DNA of 64,000 nt from DASRDU01 sp046331565 (GTDB lineage: Bacteria > Acidobacteriota > Blastocatellia > RBC074), in assembly GCA_046331565.1 (NCBI GenBank), contig JAXLQP010000009.1, positions 124,001-188,000 of the forward strand, given 5' to 3'. The translations under genes and the position numbers were made by a program. The notes beneath the pieces are model-generated. The model had not been told where the DNA came from. It did not search any database and saw only the letters and a program-made list of their open reading frames with translations. Shown here one piece after another: positions 1-11,315 of this stretch (the stretch's first letter is position 1; every line of letters starts with the position of its first letter).

Positions 1-216
1 CACTATGCCGTCAATAATGGCGCGCGCCTGAAGCGGCTCGCCAATCCCGGCGTGTTTGTTTATGTGCGGCACGGATTGAATGCGTGGCGCGAGTGTGAAC
101 CCGGTCGCTTTCTGAATCCGGCAGGCTGGCAAAACATCTGCCCGCCCGCCATCCTTCCTGCCGACATCCGGGCCTTCTGGTCTTCCTTTCGTGACATAAA
201 ATTCGCGGGCCGTTGA
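1..216 (+). CDS. C-terminal end of a glycosyltransferase-like protein (partial)
   Basis: The first frame is open from the window edge to a TGA at 214-216 and encodes 71 residues, so the gene begins outside the window. The codon pattern is that of a real GC-rich gene. The peptide carries the segments VFVYVRHGLNAW and GRFLNPAGW. From memory, these resemble the tail of bacterial family-2 glycosyltransferases, where a YxRHGxNxW-like segment follows the catalytic core. No catalytic motif lies inside the window, so the family is a guess and only the existence of a gene end is well supported. It is followed by about 240 bp without a gene before hypF. Confidence 0.45.
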   Translation, partial: HYAVNNGARLKRLANPGVFVYVRHGLNAWRECEPGRFLNPAGWQNICPPAILPADIRAFWSSFRDIKFAGR

Positions 217-396
217 TTTTGCTGGCTGAGCCGGTGCCGTCGCTGATTCTGAGCGGCGTGCCTGCAACGCTGCTGATGGCGCTTGTGCTGTCTGCTGACA
301 CCGCACGCGCTTTGTTTCTGCTGTCTGGCGCAGGACGGTGTGACCCCTTGCGCTGGCATTGACACTCTTCCTTCTCTCGCTCAGTCTGATTGCAGC

Positions 397-413
397 AGGC
401 GGTGAGGCCGCCT
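397..413 (+). terminator. Small GC hairpin upstream of hypF
   Basis: Perfect 6-bp arms (397-402 and 408-413) enclose a 5-nt loop and are followed by TTTAATT, a weak T tract. The hairpin lies between the end of the partial upstream gene and hypF, so it could end the upstream transcript. The short stem and poor T run keep this tentative. Confidence 0.3.
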
Positions 414-453
414 TTAATTCAAAGCTGTAACGCGAATTCAGTTCGCCAGGAAA

Positions 454-2748
454 ATGAAGCGACGCTGGCAGGTACACATCACAGGCATCGTGCAGGGCGT
501 GGGTTTCCGCCCGTTTCTCTTTGCGCTGGCGGAAAAACACGGGCTGGCCGGCAGCGCCTGCAACGACGGGCACGGCGTCGCGCTCGACATCGAAGGTGAT
601 GAGCAGGCGCTGAAAAACTTTCTCGCTGACTGTCGCCGTGACGCTCCGCCGCTGGCCGTCGTTGAAAACATCACCTGTGAAGATGCCGGAGCGCCGCGCG
701 GACTGGCTGCGTTCAGCATCGCTGAGAGCCTCAATCAGGAGCCGAACAAATTCACTCTGCTCTCGCCCGATGTGGCGGTCTGTGACGACTGCCTGCGCGA
801 ACTGTCTGATTCGCACGACCGGCGCTTTCAATATCCATTCATCAACTGCACGAATTGCGGGCCGCGCTTCACGATCATCGAAGACGTGCCGTATGACCGC
901 GCGCGCACCACGATGTCTGCTTTCCCGATGTGCGATGCCTGTGCCGGCGAATACAGCGATCCGCGCAACCGCCGCTTTCACGCACAACCCAATGCCTGCG
1001 AAGTGTGCGGCCCGCGCCTGTCACTGCCTGGTGATGAAACGACCATCGGCAATGAAGCGCTGGCGCTGACAATCGAATGGCTGCGGCGGGGCGAGATTGT
1101 CGCCATCAAAGGCATCGGCGGTTATCACCTGGCCTGCGACGCACTGAATGATGCAGCGGTGCGCAAACTGCGCGAGCGCAAGCTGCGCGAAGACAAGCCA
1201 TTCGCCCTGATGGCCGATTCGCTGATGACCATTCGGCAATTTTGCGCTGTCAGTGAAATTGAGGAATCACTGCTGCTGTCGCCTGCGCGTCCGATTGTGC
1301 TGCTGAAAAAACTGCCGTCCGCCGGGACGATCATCAGCCCGGCAGTCGCGCCGCAGCAGAAACAGCTCGGTGTGATGCTGCCTTACGCGCCGCTGCATCA
1401 TTTACTGCTGGCGCGTTTCGGCGGGCTGCTGGTGATGACGAGCGGCAACGTTTCAGACGAACCGATTGCTTATCGTGATGAAGAAGCCTGCACGCGCCTG
1501 CGCGAAATCGCTGATCACTTTCTGATGCACGACCGCCGGATTCACATGCGCTGTGATGATTCAGTGGCCTGCGTGCGGCGCGGCAAACCGATGCTGTTGC
1601 GACGCGCGCGCGGTTATGTGCCGCAGCCGCTCAGGCTCCGGCGCAGTTTCGCCGCGCCCATACTGAGCTGCGGCGCCGAGTTGAAAAATACTTTCTGTCT
1701 GACGCGCGATAATTACGCTTTTGTCAGCCATCACATCGGCGATCTGGAAAATCTTGAAACGCTGCGCTCGTTTGAGGAAGGCATCGCGCATTTCGAGCGG
1801 CTGTTTTACCTGCAACCCGAAATCGTTGCCCACGACCTGCACCCTGAATACCTTTCGACAAAGTATGCGCTCGCGCGTGGTGATGAACTGCCCGGAATCG
1901 GCGTGCAGCATCATCACGCGCACATCATCAGTTGCCTGGCGGATAATGACGCGCTCGACAGCGATGAGCCTGTGCTGGGCGTGGCTTTCGATGGTCTGGG
2001 TTATGGAACGGACGGGAAGTTGTGGGGCGGGGAATTCCTGCTTTCATCTCCATCACAGTTTGAGCGCGTCGCGCATCTGCAATATCAGCCGCTGCCCGGC
2101 GGCGCGAAAGCGATCCGCGAACCCTGGCGGATGGCGGCGGTGTTTTTGCAGGATGCTTATGGCGAAGATTTCACTGCACTCAATCTGCCCCTGGTGCAAA
2201 GACACGGCGGTTCAGACTGGCGTGTGCTGCGACAGATGATTTCACAGGGCATCAACGCGCCGCTGACTTCGAGTATGGGGCGAATCTTTGACGCGGTGGC
2301 GGCGCTGCTCGAATTGCGCGACGTGGCGCGTTACGAAGCGCAGGCCGCAATCGAACTGGAGATGATCGTTGACGAGAGATATGGTGGTGACGGTTACGAT
2401 TTCGCCATTGCAGATCAGATAATCCAACCTGCGCCACTGATTCGCGCCATCGTGGATGACCTGCTTGCCCGGATCGCACCCTCGCTGATTGCGGCAAAAT
2501 TTCATGGCGCGGTGGCGCGTCTGATTCGCATCCTGGCCGATCAGGTCAGAAGCACGCATCAAATCAAACGAATCGTGTTGTCGGGCGGAGTCTTTCAGAA
2601 TCGCGTGCTGCTCGAACGCGCCGTCAGCCTGCTTGAAGCTGACGGGTTTGAAGTCCTGACGCACAGTCGCGTGCCGCCCAATGACGGTGGCATCTCGCTC
2701 GGCCAGGCGGTCATTGCTGACGCCCTGATCAGAGAAGGAAAGGTCTGA
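454..2748 (+). CDS. hypF: Carbamoyltransferase HypF, [NiFe] hydrogenase maturation
   Basis: HypF makes the cyanide ligands of the NiFe active site by transferring a carbamoyl group from carbamoyl phosphate to the C-terminal cysteine of HypE. All expected parts are visible in the 764 residues. There is an N-terminal acylphosphatase-like domain with VQGVGFR at 13-19. Two zinc-finger-like clusters follow (C110, C113, C132, C135 and C160, C163, C182, C185). Next come a YrdC-like domain (about 200-385) and a Kae1-like C-terminal domain with the metal motif HHHAH at 486-490. Length is normal for the family. An AGG lies close to the ATG at 454. The gene sits about 38 kb from the rest of the hydrogenase genes (40.9-52.6 kb). 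It is followed after 2 nt by a broken hypC copy, which suggests it once headed another hyp cluster. No second hypF is seen here, so it probably serves the group 1h enzyme. Confidence 0.96.
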   Translation: MKRRWQVHITGIVQGVGFRPFLFALAEKHGLAGSACNDGHGVALDIEGDEQALKNFLADCRRDAPPLAVVENITCEDAGAPRGLAAFSIAESLNQEPNKFTLLSPDVAVCDDCLRELSDSHDRRFQYPFINCTNCGPRFTIIEDVPYDRARTTMSAFPMCDACAGEYSDPRNRRFHAQPNACEVCGPRLSLPGDETTIGNEALALTIEWLRRGEIVAIKGIGGYHLACDALNDAAVRKLRERKLREDKPFALMADSLMTIRQFCAVSEIEESLLLSPARPIVLLKKLPSAGTIISPAVAPQQKQLGVMLPYAPLHHLLLARFGGLLVMTSGNVSDEPIAYRDEEACTRLREIADHFLMHDRRIHMRCDDSVACVRRGKPMLLRRARGYVPQPLRLRRSFAAPILSCGAELKNTFCLTRDNYAFVSHHIGDLENLETLRSFEEGIAHFERLFYLQPEIVAHDLHPEYLSTKYALARGDELPGIGVQHHHAHIISCLADNDALDSDEPVLGVAFDGLGYGTDGKLWGGEFLLSSPSQFERVAHLQYQPLPGGAKAIREPWRMAAVFLQDAYGEDFTALNLPLVQRHGGSDWRVLRQMISQGINAPLTSSMGRIFDAVAALLELRDVARYEAQAAIELEMIVDERYGGDGYDFAIADQIIQPAPLIRAIVDDLLARIAPSLIAAKFHGAVARLIRILADQVRSTHQIKRIVLSGGVFQNRVLLERAVSLLEADGFEVLTHSRVPPNDGGISLGQAVIADALIREGKV

Positions 2749-2750
2749 AG

Positions 2751-2831
2751 AGGTGTCTCGCCATTCCCGGCAAAGTCATCGAAATCACTGACGCCGCCAG
2801 TCGCCCTGTCAAAGTTGAAGTCGGCGGCTGA
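2751..2831 (+). pseudogene. hypC: Truncated hypC remnant behind hypF
   Basis: Read from 2751, the sequence gives RCLAIPGKVIEITDAASRPV followed by KVEVGG and then TGA (2829-2831). This is the N-terminal third of a HypC chaperone, starting at the position of the conserved Met-Cys. The start codon is AGG instead of ATG, and the reading frame ends after 26 codons, while HypC is normally about 75-90 residues. Of the 26 positions, 18 match the intact HypC at 49226-49486. The sequence after the stop does not continue the HypC pattern. It lies 2 nt after hypF in a different frame. I infer a dead copy of an ancestral hypF-hypC pair. The second Cys of HypC is its ligand residue, but without a start codon this copy cannot be made in the normal way. 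Confidence 0.85.
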
Positions 2832-2873
2832 TGCTGCCAGCAGGTTCTTCCGGTCTGAATGAATTGCGTCTGG

Positions 2874-3695
2874 TCAGGAATGGCGCAGCGCTTCGCGGTA
2901 CTGTGAAGGCGCAGAGCCGGTGACGCGCCTGAAGGTTCTGGTGAAATGGCTCTGATCGCAGAAACCTGCGGCCAGCGCAATGTCCACAATCGGCCTGGCT
3001 GTCGTGGCCAGTTCGCGGCAGGCATATTCGATGCGCAGTTTGCGCACGTATTCGCCAATCGTACACTGATAGGATTTGCGAAACGTCTGAGCCAGGTGAA
3101 CGGGATGGACGCCGACAGTCCGGGCGACATCGGCCAGCGTCAGGTTTTCGGTGAAACGCGCCTGAAGCAGTTCCCTGGCCTGCCGGAGCCAGCGCGGTGA
3201 AACGTGAGGCTCCGGTGCGCCGCCGCTCCGCATCGTTTCGCCCAGCATCTCCATCATCAGTCCTTCGACGATCAGAGCCGAAGCGCCGTCTTCGTGGCTG
3301 AATTCCCGGTAAAGTTTATGCGCCAGGAGTTCAAAGACACTGCCGTGAAAATCAGCCGAATGATCAGCCACCGGCAGACTTTCACGAACTTTCGCCAGCC
3401 AGTCGGGCGCAATCTCGACAATGAATGACCGTCCACCGGCTTCGTGAAAGCGTTCGGCGTGCAACTCTCCCGGCGGGTGAAAGAGCAGCGTCGAAGACGC
3501 GCACTCACGCATTCTGCCGCCGTAACTTTCCGTGTAATGGCCCTCCATGACGAAGCAGAACAGCGCCTGTTTATGTGTGTGTTTCGGGGTCTGGTAGCCT
3601 GGCGAATAGACGCGCTCCGAAAGCTCGAAGCCCGCAACCCGACGGCTGCGCAGGGTCACACCGTAATAACTTCCGGGAGCCAGTTGCACGGACAT
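2874..3695 (-). CDS. AraC-family transcriptional regulator
   Basis: The 273-residue protein has a cupin-like N-terminal sensor half (histidine-rich segment HTHK, then FHPPGELH) and a C-terminal AraC double helix-turn-helix from about residue 165. The recognisable segment LTLADVARTVGVHPVHLAQ is followed by the second helix motif AAGFCDQSHFTRTFRRVTG. The start at 3695 is preceded by AGGAGA at a good distance. It is divergent from the TonB receptor gene at 4051, with a 355-bp shared gap, so it may control that gene or itself. The inducer cannot be read from the sequence. Family assignment is firm; the target is inference. Confidence 0.88.
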   Translation of the reverse strand: MSVQLAPGSYYGVTLRSRRVAGFELSERVYSPGYQTPKHTHKQALFCFVMEGHYTESYGGRMRECASSTLLFHPPGELHAERFHEAGGRSFIVEIAPDWLAKVRESLPVADHSADFHGSVFELLAHKLYREFSHEDGASALIVEGLMMEMLGETMRSGGAPEPHVSPRWLRQARELLQARFTENLTLADVARTVGVHPVHLAQTFRKSYQCTIGEYVRKLRIEYACRELATTARPIVDIALAAGFCDQSHFTRTFRRVTGSAPSQYREALRHS

Positions 3696-4050
3696 GGCAG
3701 CTTCTCCTTTCGTTTGCTCCGACCTTTACAAAGGTGATGCAAAGGCCGACACCGTCAATGACTGATCCTGACGAAAACAAACAATGCAGCAGATGAAAAA
3801 GGGTGGCTGACCCGGCGGTCAGGTGGGAGTTGTATACAATATGCCCGTCGCATCCGTCAAGAAATTTGCCCGCCGGTGACGCGCCCTTAAGCAGATTCAA
3901 GCGCCCCTGCAAAGATACAAGACGCGCTGCCGCCTTCAGGTACTTACTTGCACCACGCGAATTTTCATCAGGTACGCAGGCCGGGACTGCCCGGTCGGTG
4001 GCGGCGCGCCGTTGCGCCATTTGTGAAATGAACTGAGCTGAGAGGATGCG
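3696..4050. other. Divergent intergenic region with possible control sites
   Basis: This 355-bp gap separates the AraC-type regulator from the first TonB receptor gene and must hold promoters in both directions. A perfect 10-bp palindrome (TTGTATACAA) lies at 3830-3839. I see no gene, no long inverted repeat and no clear sigma-70 promoter pair. Confidence 0.5.
3830..3839. promoter_or_regulatory. Palindromic operator candidate TTGTATACAA
   Basis: A perfect 10-bp palindrome lies 210 bp upstream of the TonB receptor start. Sites of this shape are known for some FadR/GntR-type regulators, and a GntR regulator of that subfamily is encoded at 14685-15386. The link is inference from site shape; the AraC regulator next door is an alternative binder. 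Confidence 0.3.
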
Positions 4051-7000
4051 ATGAAAGTACAAACCCTGTCGAGACTTGTTCTGCTGGCGCTCATTCACGC
4101 CATCGTCATTGCGGCGCTGGCAATTACGACTCCTGCTCAAATCACGACGACCGGCATTCGCGGAATTGTCCGCGATCAGTCGGGCGCTGTGGTTCCCAAT
4201 ACCACCATCAAACTGACCGACATTGCCACCGGCCTCGAACAGACGACGGTCTCTTCGAGCGATGGCGATTTCATCTTCGCCAATTTGCAGGGCGGCAAAT
4301 ACAAACTGACCGCCACTGCCACCGGCTTTCAGACGGCGGTCTATCCTGAAATCACTGTGGATGCCGGTCGCACGACCAACATCTCGGTTGATTTGCAGGT
4401 GGGTGCGGCCAATGAAACGGTTGAGGTCGCGGCCACCGGCGCACGGCTTGACACGACTTCAAACGAAGTCGGGACGACAATCAATAACAAGCTCGTGCAG
4501 AATCTGCCTTATGCCGGACGCGACGGCCTGGGCTTTGCTCTGCTGATGGCGGGCAATGCCAATGCGAATGATTCAAGCGGGCGCAACAGCACCTTCAACG
4601 GCCTGCCCAACGCTTCGCTCAACATCACGCTTGACGGAATGAACAACAATTCGCAGCGGTTCAAGAGCGGCGGCACCAGCTTCTTTTCATTCGCCCCGGC
4701 GCGCATTGACGCCATCGAGGAAGTGACTGTCTCGACCACCGGACTCGGCGCTGAAGCTGGCGGCGAGGGCGCGATGCAGATTCGCCTGACGACCAAACGC
4801 GGCACCGAACAGTATCACGGCAAGGTGCTGCACCAGTTCCGCAACGAGGCGCTCAACGCCAACACCTGGTTCAATAACCTGCAGGGGCGTCCGCGCGTCA
4901 GGGCGCGCGAAAACGACGCGGTCGGTTCCATCGGCGGGCCGCTGCTGCCGTTTGTGCCGTACTTCAAAAAGAAACTGTTCTTCTTTATTTATTACGAACA
5001 CATCCCGCAGCCCGGCTCAACAATCAGTTCAGCCACCGTGCTGACACCCGATGCACAGCAGGGCCGCTATACCTACATCGGGACTGACGGCCAGACGCGC
5101 ACCGTGAATCTGTTGCAGGCGGCGGGGGCGGCTGGGTACAGCAGCACGATTGATCCGACAATCAGCGGCATTCTGGGTCAGATCAATCAGACGCAGGCCA
5201 AAGCCATCGGCTTCCTGCCGATTGGCGGCACGCCTTCGATGCAGACGATGCAGTGGAATCAGGCGACCAGCACGACGACGGCATATCCGACAGCCCGCAT
5301 TGATTATCAGATCACGCCGACCATCGGCTGGCACGGCACCTGGAATCTGCGTAATCAGAAGATCGCCGGAACGCCGCCCTATCCGGGTTCGGAATACACC
5401 TATCCGAATGCCTACAAGATCACGACCTATGTGGCGACCAATTCGGTGGACTGGACGATCAGGCCGAATATGACCAACAACGCCAGCTTTGGCGTGCAAA
5501 GCAACGGCGAATATTTTTATGAAGGCGCGAGTCCGAGCGTCTGGTCGGTTTATAACAACCGGGTGCTGAATCTGCCGCTGATTCCGACTTACGTCCCCGG
5601 CACCGGCTTTCAGCCTTTCATTCGCAACAACCCGGTCTATCAGGTGACTGACAATCTGAACTGGGTCAGAGGTCGCCACACGTTCACCTTTGGCGGCACT
5701 TTGATGCACACCTCGTTCTGGGAAACCTCGTATGGCAGCGCGGGCGTGCCGGTTTACAACTTCGGCGTCGCCGCTGCCGATCCGGTCAACAACGTGCTGC
5801 GCAATGCGCTGCCGGCAATCAATGCGAATAATTCAGACATCAGTAACGCGCTGAACCTTTACGCCCTGCTGACCGGGCGACTGACCAGCGTCTCGAAAAC
5901 CACGAACGTTGACGAGAACACCAAATCCTATAATCAGTTTGCGCCGGTGACGCAGCGTTACGCTTTCACGACGGCGGGCCTTTACGCGCAGGACAGCTTC
6001 CGGCTCAATCCCGATCTGACTTTGAATTTCGGGTTGCGATGGCAGCTTGACGGCGCGATTCACAGCACCAACGGCATCAATTCGTCGCCTGCCGGAGCCA
6101 ATTTCTTCGGCCCTTCGACAGGCCTCTTTCAGCCTGGCACGCTGAGCGGCAACACCGCGCCGGTCTTCGAGCAGGTGTCGAATCCGTACAAGCGCGACTT
6201 TGTGAATCCCGCGCCGAATTTCGGTTTTGCGTGGAACCCGTCAAACAATGATGGCCTGCTCGGCAAACTGTTTGGTGAGCGCAGGACGGTGCTGCGCGGT
6301 TCGTTCTCGATGACCTTTTACAACGAAGGCCTCAACAGCATCTCCAATCCGCTGTCCGGCGGGCAGGGCACGCGGCAGTCGGGCACGATTACGAACGGCG
6401 TTCATTTCGCGCCCGGCTCGCTCAATCTGAGTTCGCCGCTGCCTGCGATTCCGGTTGCTCCGGCTTCGTTCAGCTTCCCGCTGCCGCAGGCGAATTACGC
6501 TTTCCAGGGCATTGCCGGAAATTTCATCAACCCGAATCTGCGTTCGCCTTACACGACCAACTGGACGCTCGGCCTGCAACGCCAGCTTACCAGCCGCACC
6601 GTGCTTGAACTGCGTTACGTCGGCAACAAATCCACGCACATCTGGCATTACATGAATATGCAGGAAACCAACATCTTCGAGAATGGTTTTCTCGATCAGT
6701 TCAAGCAGGCAAAGCGCAATCTGGACGTCAACATTGCCAACGGACGCGGCAATACTTTCATCAACAACAATCTGCCCGGCCAGGCGCCGATTCCGATTTT
6801 TGAATCGGCCTTTGGCCCGCTCGGTTCGCAGGGCGCACTGAGCGCGGCGCAGGGCTTCGCTTCGGCGGCCTTCATTCAGAATCTGAATCAGGGCACGGCA
6901 GGGACGATAGCCGACACGCTGGCGACCAACAACCTTTATTACTGCCGGATGGTGGGCAGTAATTTCGGGCCGTGCGGCAATCTGGGTTACTCGGCGGCGG

Positions 7001-7863
7001 GTCGCTATCCGCTCAACTTCTTCCGTCCGAATCCGTACCTGGGCAGCCTGAATTACCAGGACTCGAACGGCGACAGCAACTACAACGCGCTGCAGGTTGA
7101 CCTGCGGCAGTCGTACAGTTACGGCCTGCTGCTCGGAGCCAATTACACCTGGGCGCACGCGCTGAGCGCCATTCAGAACGCGAGCGATCAGACCGGCACA
7201 TCGCAGTGGTTCACTTATCGTAACGCGCGGCTCACTTACGGCCCGACGCCGTTTGATCGTCGGCACGTCATCAATGCCTTCTGGACGTATGACCTGCCGT
7301 TTGGCAAGGGGCGGCGCTTCCTCAATCGCGGCGGACTGGTTGATCGGCTGGTCGGCGGCTGGACGCTCGGCGGGCGCGAAACGATTGCCACCGGCAATCC
7401 GGTGTTGCTCAGTGGCGGGCGCAACACGGTCAACAACCTGTCACAGTCGGGCGTGGTGCTGAGCGGCCTGACGGCCTCGCAACTGCAAAAGGCGCTGAGT
7501 ACTGTGTCGGGCTACTTTGCCGCCAACCGCGTGCTGATTGCCGATGTCGCCAGCATTGCCAACGTCACCACAACGACCAGCACCGTCAAACCGGAACTGT
7601 TTGCTCCGTCCTCGACGCCGGGCGAATACTCCGCGTTCATCTACCTGCGCAACAACACCAGCTTCCAGCTTGATATGAGTCTCAACAAGGAGATTCGCAT
7701 CAACGAACGGATGCGCGTGACGTTGCGCGCGGTGGCGCTGAACTTCCTGAATCACCCGTTCTTTGCGCTGGCCAATGCCAGTCCGACTTCGACTGCTTTC
7801 GGGCAGATCACGTCGGCTACGGGCAATCGCACGGTGCAGTTGCGCGCGAGCTTTGACTGGTAA
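4051..7863 (+). CDS. Oar-like TonB-dependent receptor with carboxypeptidase-regulatory-like domain
   Basis: This 1270-residue outer-membrane protein should import a large substrate through a TonB-driven barrel. It begins with a hydrophobic signal peptide (about 1-30). A CarboxypepD_reg-like beta-sandwich follows (about 35-117, GIRGIVRDQSGAVVPN). Next come a plug-like region rich in GGxxSFF-type turns and a long barrel ending in an aromatic residue (RASFDW), as expected for BAM-inserted proteins. The length and layout match the Oar-like receptors that are abundant in Acidobacteriota. An AGAGG lies upstream of the ATG. It heads a run of plus-strand genes for secreted hydrolases, so its cargo is probably an arabinoside or peptide fragment. 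No SusD partner is present, as is usual outside Bacteroidota. Confidence 0.9.
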   Translation: MKVQTLSRLVLLALIHAIVIAALAITTPAQITTTGIRGIVRDQSGAVVPNTTIKLTDIATGLEQTTVSSSDGDFIFANLQGGKYKLTATATGFQTAVYPEITVDAGRTTNISVDLQVGAANETVEVAATGARLDTTSNEVGTTINNKLVQNLPYAGRDGLGFALLMAGNANANDSSGRNSTFNGLPNASLNITLDGMNNNSQRFKSGGTSFFSFAPARIDAIEEVTVSTTGLGAEAGGEGAMQIRLTTKRGTEQYHGKVLHQFRNEALNANTWFNNLQGRPRVRARENDAVGSIGGPLLPFVPYFKKKLFFFIYYEHIPQPGSTISSATVLTPDAQQGRYTYIGTDGQTRTVNLLQAAGAAGYSSTIDPTISGILGQINQTQAKAIGFLPIGGTPSMQTMQWNQATSTTTAYPTARIDYQITPTIGWHGTWNLRNQKIAGTPPYPGSEYTYPNAYKITTYVATNSVDWTIRPNMTNNASFGVQSNGEYFYEGASPSVWSVYNNRVLNLPLIPTYVPGTGFQPFIRNNPVYQVTDNLNWVRGRHTFTFGGTLMHTSFWETSYGSAGVPVYNFGVAAADPVNNVLRNALPAINANNSDISNALNLYALLTGRLTSVSKTTNVDENTKSYNQFAPVTQRYAFTTAGLYAQDSFRLNPDLTLNFGLRWQLDGAIHSTNGINSSPAGANFFGPSTGLFQPGTLSGNTAPVFEQVSNPYKRDFVNPAPNFGFAWNPSNNDGLLGKLFGERRTVLRGSFSMTFYNEGLNSISNPLSGGQGTRQSGTITNGVHFAPGSLNLSSPLPAIPVAPASFSFPLPQANYAFQGIAGNFINPNLRSPYTTNWTLGLQRQLTSRTVLELRYVGNKSTHIWHYMNMQETNIFENGFLDQFKQAKRNLDVNIANGRGNTFINNNLPGQAPIPIFESAFGPLGSQGALSAAQGFASAAFIQNLNQGTAGTIADTLATNNLYYCRMVGSNFGPCGNLGYSAAGRYPLNFFRPNPYLGSLNYQDSNGDSNYNALQVDLRQSYSYGLLLGANYTWAHALSAIQNASDQTGTSQWFTYRNARLTYGPTPFDRRHVINAFWTYDLPFGKGRRFLNRGGLVDRLVGGWTLGGRETIATGNPVLLSGGRNTVNNLSQSGVVLSGLTASQLQKALSTVSGYFAANRVLIADVASIANVTTTTSTVKPELFAPSSTPGEYSAFIYLRNNTSFQLDMSLNKEIRINERMRVTLRAVALNFLNHPFFALANASPTSTAFGQITSATGNRTVQLRASFDW

Positions 7864-7880
7864 GCGTCTGAGCTGCGTTT

Positions 7881-7918
7881 GCAGTCCGGCCAGTGAGCGC
7901 ATTGGCTGGCCGGACTGC
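7881..7918 (+). terminator. Strong GC hairpin after the TonB receptor gene
   Basis: Perfect 13-bp arms (7881-7893 and 7906-7918) enclose a 12-nt loop, 18 bp after the receptor stop codon. No T tract follows, so it may act as a processing or mRNA-stabilising hairpin rather than as a full terminator. It would explain uneven expression of the receptor and the downstream enzymes. Confidence 0.45.
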
Positions 7919-7971
7919 CTGGGCTGTGTGAACTGAACTGTGCCGAACACGCTGCTTCCTGTGAGGTCACC

Positions 7972-8868
7972 ATGCGACAACTTGCCATTGTGCTGATGCT
8001 GCTGGCCTCCGGCCTGGTCGCGCAGACGCCGGCGCCGGAAAAACCGTTCATTCAGGATTACGTCAAAACCGCCGTCACCACGCCGCCCGCCACGCTCGGC
8101 GTTGATCCGTTTTATAAAAAGTATGCCGACGCGCTGGGCATCTCGATTCTGAGTTCAGAGAAAGTGCCGGACGCGGCCCTGCTCGTGGCGCGCGACATCG
8201 TCATTCACATGCTGGCCGGGCGGCCCGACCTGCGCGCTGAAATGGTCAGAAAGAAGATGAAGATCGGCGTGATGGCGCAGTCTGAATCAACGACCGACAT
8301 TCCCGAACACCGCAACAACAAACGGCCCGGCCCAAACGATCCGCGCCTGACGCCGGGCGAAAAGGCGAATTACGACAAGCCCGGCGGCATCGCCAGCATG
8401 ACCGACAAGGAATACTGGGACAGACGCGCGCGCGGCCTCGGCGGCAATCCGACGACCTGCGCTGAGGAAAACCTGCTCGGCTATCCGGGCACGCGCTATT
8501 TTGGTGAAAACATCTTCGTGCACGAATTCTCGCACGGCATTATGGGCATCGGCATTCGCACGGCTGACCCGGTGCTGTATGCCGAAATTCAGGCGGCCTA
8601 CAAAGAGGCGATGACGAAAGGTTTGTGGCAGAACCATTACGCCTCAACCAACGCCAGCGAATACTGGGCCGAAGGCACGCAGACCTGGTTCTGGTCGAAT
8701 TACGAATACTTCGACGGCGAAACCCGCGTGCAGACGCCGGAAGATTTGCAGAAATATGATCCGAAGCTTTACGAACTGCTGAGTCGCGTTTACGCTGATC
8801 ATCACATCCCGATGGATGTCTATTACGGCAGGAACATTCCACCACCCCGCCGCACCCGGACACAATAA
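7972..8868 (+). CDS. Secreted zincin-like metalloprotein (HEFSH motif)
   Basis: The 298-residue protein has a short signal peptide (about 1-18). It contains the zinc-protease motif HEFSH at 184-188. A downstream glutamate in the segment YWAEGTQTWF (E234) is a plausible third zinc ligand. The motif and the spacing of about 46 residues to the glutamate fit gluzincin-type metallopeptidases, but I do not recognise a named family with certainty. A conserved-looking PGPNDPRLTPGEK segment lies before the active site. It follows the TonB receptor gene and precedes a DPP4-type peptidase, so a role in periplasmic peptide or glycopeptide breakdown is reasonable. It could instead be a non-catalytic zinc protein. 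Confidence 0.6.
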   Translation: MRQLAIVLMLLASGLVAQTPAPEKPFIQDYVKTAVTTPPATLGVDPFYKKYADALGISILSSEKVPDAALLVARDIVIHMLAGRPDLRAEMVRKKMKIGVMAQSESTTDIPEHRNNKRPGPNDPRLTPGEKANYDKPGGIASMTDKEYWDRRARGLGGNPTTCAEENLLGYPGTRYFGENIFVHEFSHGIMGIGIRTADPVLYAEIQAAYKEAMTKGLWQNHYASTNASEYWAEGTQTWFWSNYEYFDGETRVQTPEDLQKYDPKLYELLSRVYADHHIPMDVYYGRNIPPPRRTRTQ

Positions 8869-8966
8869 CAGGAAGCGCAGGCATCGGAGCCTGCCTGACT
8901 CAAAGGATGCCCGGATTGAGACGGGGCAGACAGAACGCCTGCATCCCTGAACAAAGGACAATCGCT

Positions 8967-11285
<2,319 letters not shown>

Positions 11286-11315
11286 TTTTCACGCGGAATT
11301 ATTCGAGCAAAGGAT

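Noticed and set aside
6241..7266. 341-residue antisense open frame inside the TonB receptor gene
   Set aside because: It mirrors the coding frame of a clear receptor and has the Val/Arg/Ile-rich composition typical of shadows in GC-rich genes, with no motif and no ribosome site.
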